NCBI GenBank assembly: GCA_031368465.1 | Contig: JANMNT010000003.1 | Coordinates: forward strand, 1 to 5,732 | DNA length: 5,732 nt | Reading direction: 5' to 3' | Origin: UKL13-2 sp031368465 | Lineage (GTDB): Bacteria > Pseudomonadota > Gammaproteobacteria > Burkholderiales > Usitatibacteraceae | Shown: positions 4,530-5,732 of the stretch, one piece after another | Layout: each line of letters opens with the position of its first letter | How positions within the stretch are numbered: the first letter of the stretch is position 1 | Notes under the pieces: generated by a model | Database searches by the model: none | What the model was told of the DNA's origin: nothing | What the model saw: the letters and a program-made list of their open reading frames with translations, nothing else | Program-made: the position numbers and the translations under genes

Positions 4530-5300
4530 ATGGGAAAACTTGGCGACATCCTGAACAAAGACGTCGGCAGCATTGCCACAAAAGTTTTTAAGGCCGACGT
4601 CGGCGAGATTGTCAAAAGCGCCGGGCGGGCGCTCAATACCGACGTCGGCACCATTGCCAAGGGTGCCGGCAACGTGTTGTCCTACGACTTAAGCGATCTT
4701 TTCAGCAGCGGGGTTGAAAATACCGACGCGCAAGGGTCAGGTGGCGGTGCGCCCGCGCAAAATCAGACCGAAAATATTCAGCGTCATTCGACGCATGCGG
4801 CGGCGGCAAATGCCGCGGCTGTTTCCACCCAACCTGTCGCGGCAAGCGTCCCGAGCGCCGACGCTTCCCCTGCGACCATCAACCCACCGGCACGCGCGAG
4901 ACTTACCGAAGCACTTGTCGCACGCAATAGCCGCGTCATGCCCGCCGGTCTCGACCTCAATAGCCTGTTGCCGGTTAAGGTTGGCGCATTCTCGCGGTTA
5001 CCCGGTGCGGCACAAGGCGAAATTGCCAGTGACCCGGTCAGCGCCACCTATAGCAGCAATGTGGAGGCAATTACGGTCACCCTTGCGGCGTGCTGGGACG
5101 CCGACGAGGCGCGTGACAAATTGAAGCGGCGACAGTCGAAATTGGAAAGCGCGAGGGGCACCCCGGATCACTCTTGGGCGGCAGGGATCGATAGCCATGG
5201 CGTTGTCTTTGTTTGGACCCGCGAACACTTTTGTTATGAAATTGTCTCGCCACGAGGTGTGTCGGCGCTGGCGGGGTTTCTGGCTGATTTTCCGTATTGA
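4530..5300 (+). CDS. Hypothetical protein with N-terminal DVG repeats and a compact C-terminal domain
   Basis: This 256-residue protein belongs to no family I recognise. The N-terminal part (1-58) repeats an Asp-Val-Gly or Asp-Leu-Ser unit at residues 11, 23, 38 and 53, each followed by a helix-like stretch such as GEIVKSAGRALNT. Residues 59-120 are a Gly/Ala/Pro/Gln linker. Residues 141-256 look folded: LNSLLPVKVGAFSRLPG, then SNVEAITVTLAACWDADEAR, a basic helix DKLKRRQSKLES, then GVVFVWTREHFCYEIVSP and a Phe-Pro-Tyr end. There is no signal peptide or membrane segment, so it is probably cytoplasmic. I chose the ATG at 4530 because the repeat starts there; a weak GGGA (4524-4527) lies just upstream. 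The frame continues upstream, but that part overlaps the mnmA end. It is convergent with the next gene, 24 bp away. Structural or partner-binding roles are possible, but unproven. Confidence 0.8.
   Translation: MGKLGDILNKDVGSIATKVFKADVGEIVKSAGRALNTDVGTIAKGAGNVLSYDLSDLFSSGVENTDAQGSGGGAPAQNQTENIQRHSTHAAAANAAAVSTQPVAASVPSADASPATINPPARARLTEALVARNSRVMPAGLDLNSLLPVKVGAFSRLPGAAQGEIASDPVSATYSSNVEAITVTLAACWDADEARDKLKRRQSKLESARGTPDHSWAAGIDSHGVVFVWTREHFCYEIVSPRGVSALAGFLADFPY
4560..4649 (+). repeat. GACGTCGGC repeated three times in the 5' end of the unknown gene
   Basis: GACGTCGGC occurs at 4560-4568, 4596-4604 and 4641-4649, encoding the Asp-Val-Gly of each protein repeat. The second copy lies in a 12-bp palindrome (GCCGACGTCGGC, 4593-4604) and the third in a 10-bp one (4639-4648). 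Codon identity across copies suggests fairly recent internal duplication, or a shared codon preference. Confidence 0.6.
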
Positions 5301-5324
5301 AGTCGCCGCCCCCGCATCACATAA

Positions 5325-5732
5325 TCACCATTTACATCCATCGCCTTTTACGGCATCACGCACCAGCGGAACAACCGCCGCGAGTCCCAAATTTGCATAT
5401 TCATCTTTGCAGTTCGGCCGGCTAAGGGCTTTGTCAAAAATCTTTTCGATGTTTCGTTTTGGCGGTTCTTGCGCAACAGTTGGAAAAGGCAGCAAAGTTC
5501 GACGGCCCGCACCATCAGCTGACAATTCGCGCGCACGCTGACGCAAACTGTCCAAGTCAAGTTTGGGCACCGGGCGCGGTGTTGGCAACCGCGGCGTTGG
5601 CACAACCGGCAAAAGTGATGACAAACCTGGCGACAAACCTTCCGCCCGTACCGCGCCGGCGGCGGGCTGATTGCGGGAACCCCCCGCGTCCGCATCCCTC
5701 GGACGCTGGATATTGTCATTGACGACGCCGAC
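5325..5732 (-). CDS. Hypothetical protein with C-terminal Cys...CKW motif (partial; 5' end beyond the right edge)
   Basis: The minus-strand frame ending in TGA at 5327-5325 stays open to the last base, giving 135 visible residues; the true start lies outside. Counting visible residues, 1-32 are polar and low in complexity. Residues 40-57 are Pro-rich (LLPVVPTPRLPTPRPVPK), followed by a short helix LDLDSLRQRARELSADG and RRTLLPFP at 77-84. The end is conserved-looking: KRNIEKIFDKAL, then Cys108 in RPNCKDEYANLGLAAVVPLV and a second cysteine in GDGCKW, the last residues. I recall uncharacterised Burkholderiales proteins with a similar terminal motif, some with an N-terminal membrane anchor, but could not check this. 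The paired cysteines would fit a periplasmic disulfide. The Pro-rich segment could be a periplasm-spanning linker. Both are inference. Confidence 0.75.
   Translation of the reverse strand, partial: VGVVNDNIQRPRDADAGGSRNQPAAGAVRAEGLSPGLSSLLPVVPTPRLPTPRPVPKLDLDSLRQRARELSADGAGRRTLLPFPTVAQEPPKRNIEKIFDKALSRPNCKDEYANLGLAAVVPLVRDAVKGDGCKW

Noticed and set aside
4504..4532. Consensus -35 TTGACA at 4504-4509 as a promoter for the unknown gene
   Set aside because: The matching -10 position reads AAAATG and overlaps the start codon, so transcription would begin inside the gene.
5459..5722. Plus-strand frame of 87 codons near the right edge, and a second minus frame at 5348-5719
   Set aside because: The minus-strand frame ending at 5325 has a coherent conserved-looking C-terminus and stays open to the window edge; the others look like its shadows.

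Overview
This 5.7-kb window looks like an ordinary chromosomal housekeeping stretch of a beta-proteobacterium, probably Burkholderiales. That placement is inferred from recalled protein similarity: the ClpA N-terminus, the ClpS core, the MnmA segment with the acidic run after NWE, and a C-terminal Cys...CKW signature in the last gene. No search was possible. I see no phage, IS, CRISPR, tRNA or rRNA sequence.

Left part (1-1798): the minus strand carries clpS (1163-1495) followed by the first 342 codons of clpA (1026 to the window edge). ClpS is the N-degron adaptor that docks on the ClpA N-domain, so adaptor and unfoldase are made together. Divergent from clpS on the plus strand is a 67-residue cold-shock protein (1799-2002). 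The 303-bp region between them holds a candidate promoter for each direction, G/A-rich near-repeats, a 10-bp palindrome in the csp promoter, and a csp leader whose inverted repeat ends just before the ribosome binding site. A strong terminator (2026-2058) ends the csp transcript.

Middle part (2059-4407, plus strand): rluE, a 23S rRNA pseudouridine synthase, starts almost inside the csp terminator and has no ATG or GTG start. Next is a small exported Ala/Pro then Lys/Glu repeat protein of unknown function (2854-3195), with its own leader, a good ribosome binding site and a 12-bp perfect-stem terminator. Then comes mnmA (3319-4407), the tRNA wobble-uridine 2-thiolase, complete with PP-loop and both catalytic cysteines but no visible Shine-Dalgarno sequence. 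RluE and MnmA both modify translational RNA and the Csp is an RNA chaperone, but they appear to be separate transcription units.

Right part (4408-5732): an unrecognised 256-residue protein (4530-5300) with an N-terminal Asp-Val-Gly repeat, an Ala/Pro/Gln linker and a compact C-terminal domain. It converges with a partial minus-strand gene (5325 to the window edge) ending in a two-cysteine motif. These two genes and the Ala/Lys protein are the least described content. I found no convincing new multi-gene system; the novel candidates are single proteins and cis-regulatory structures.
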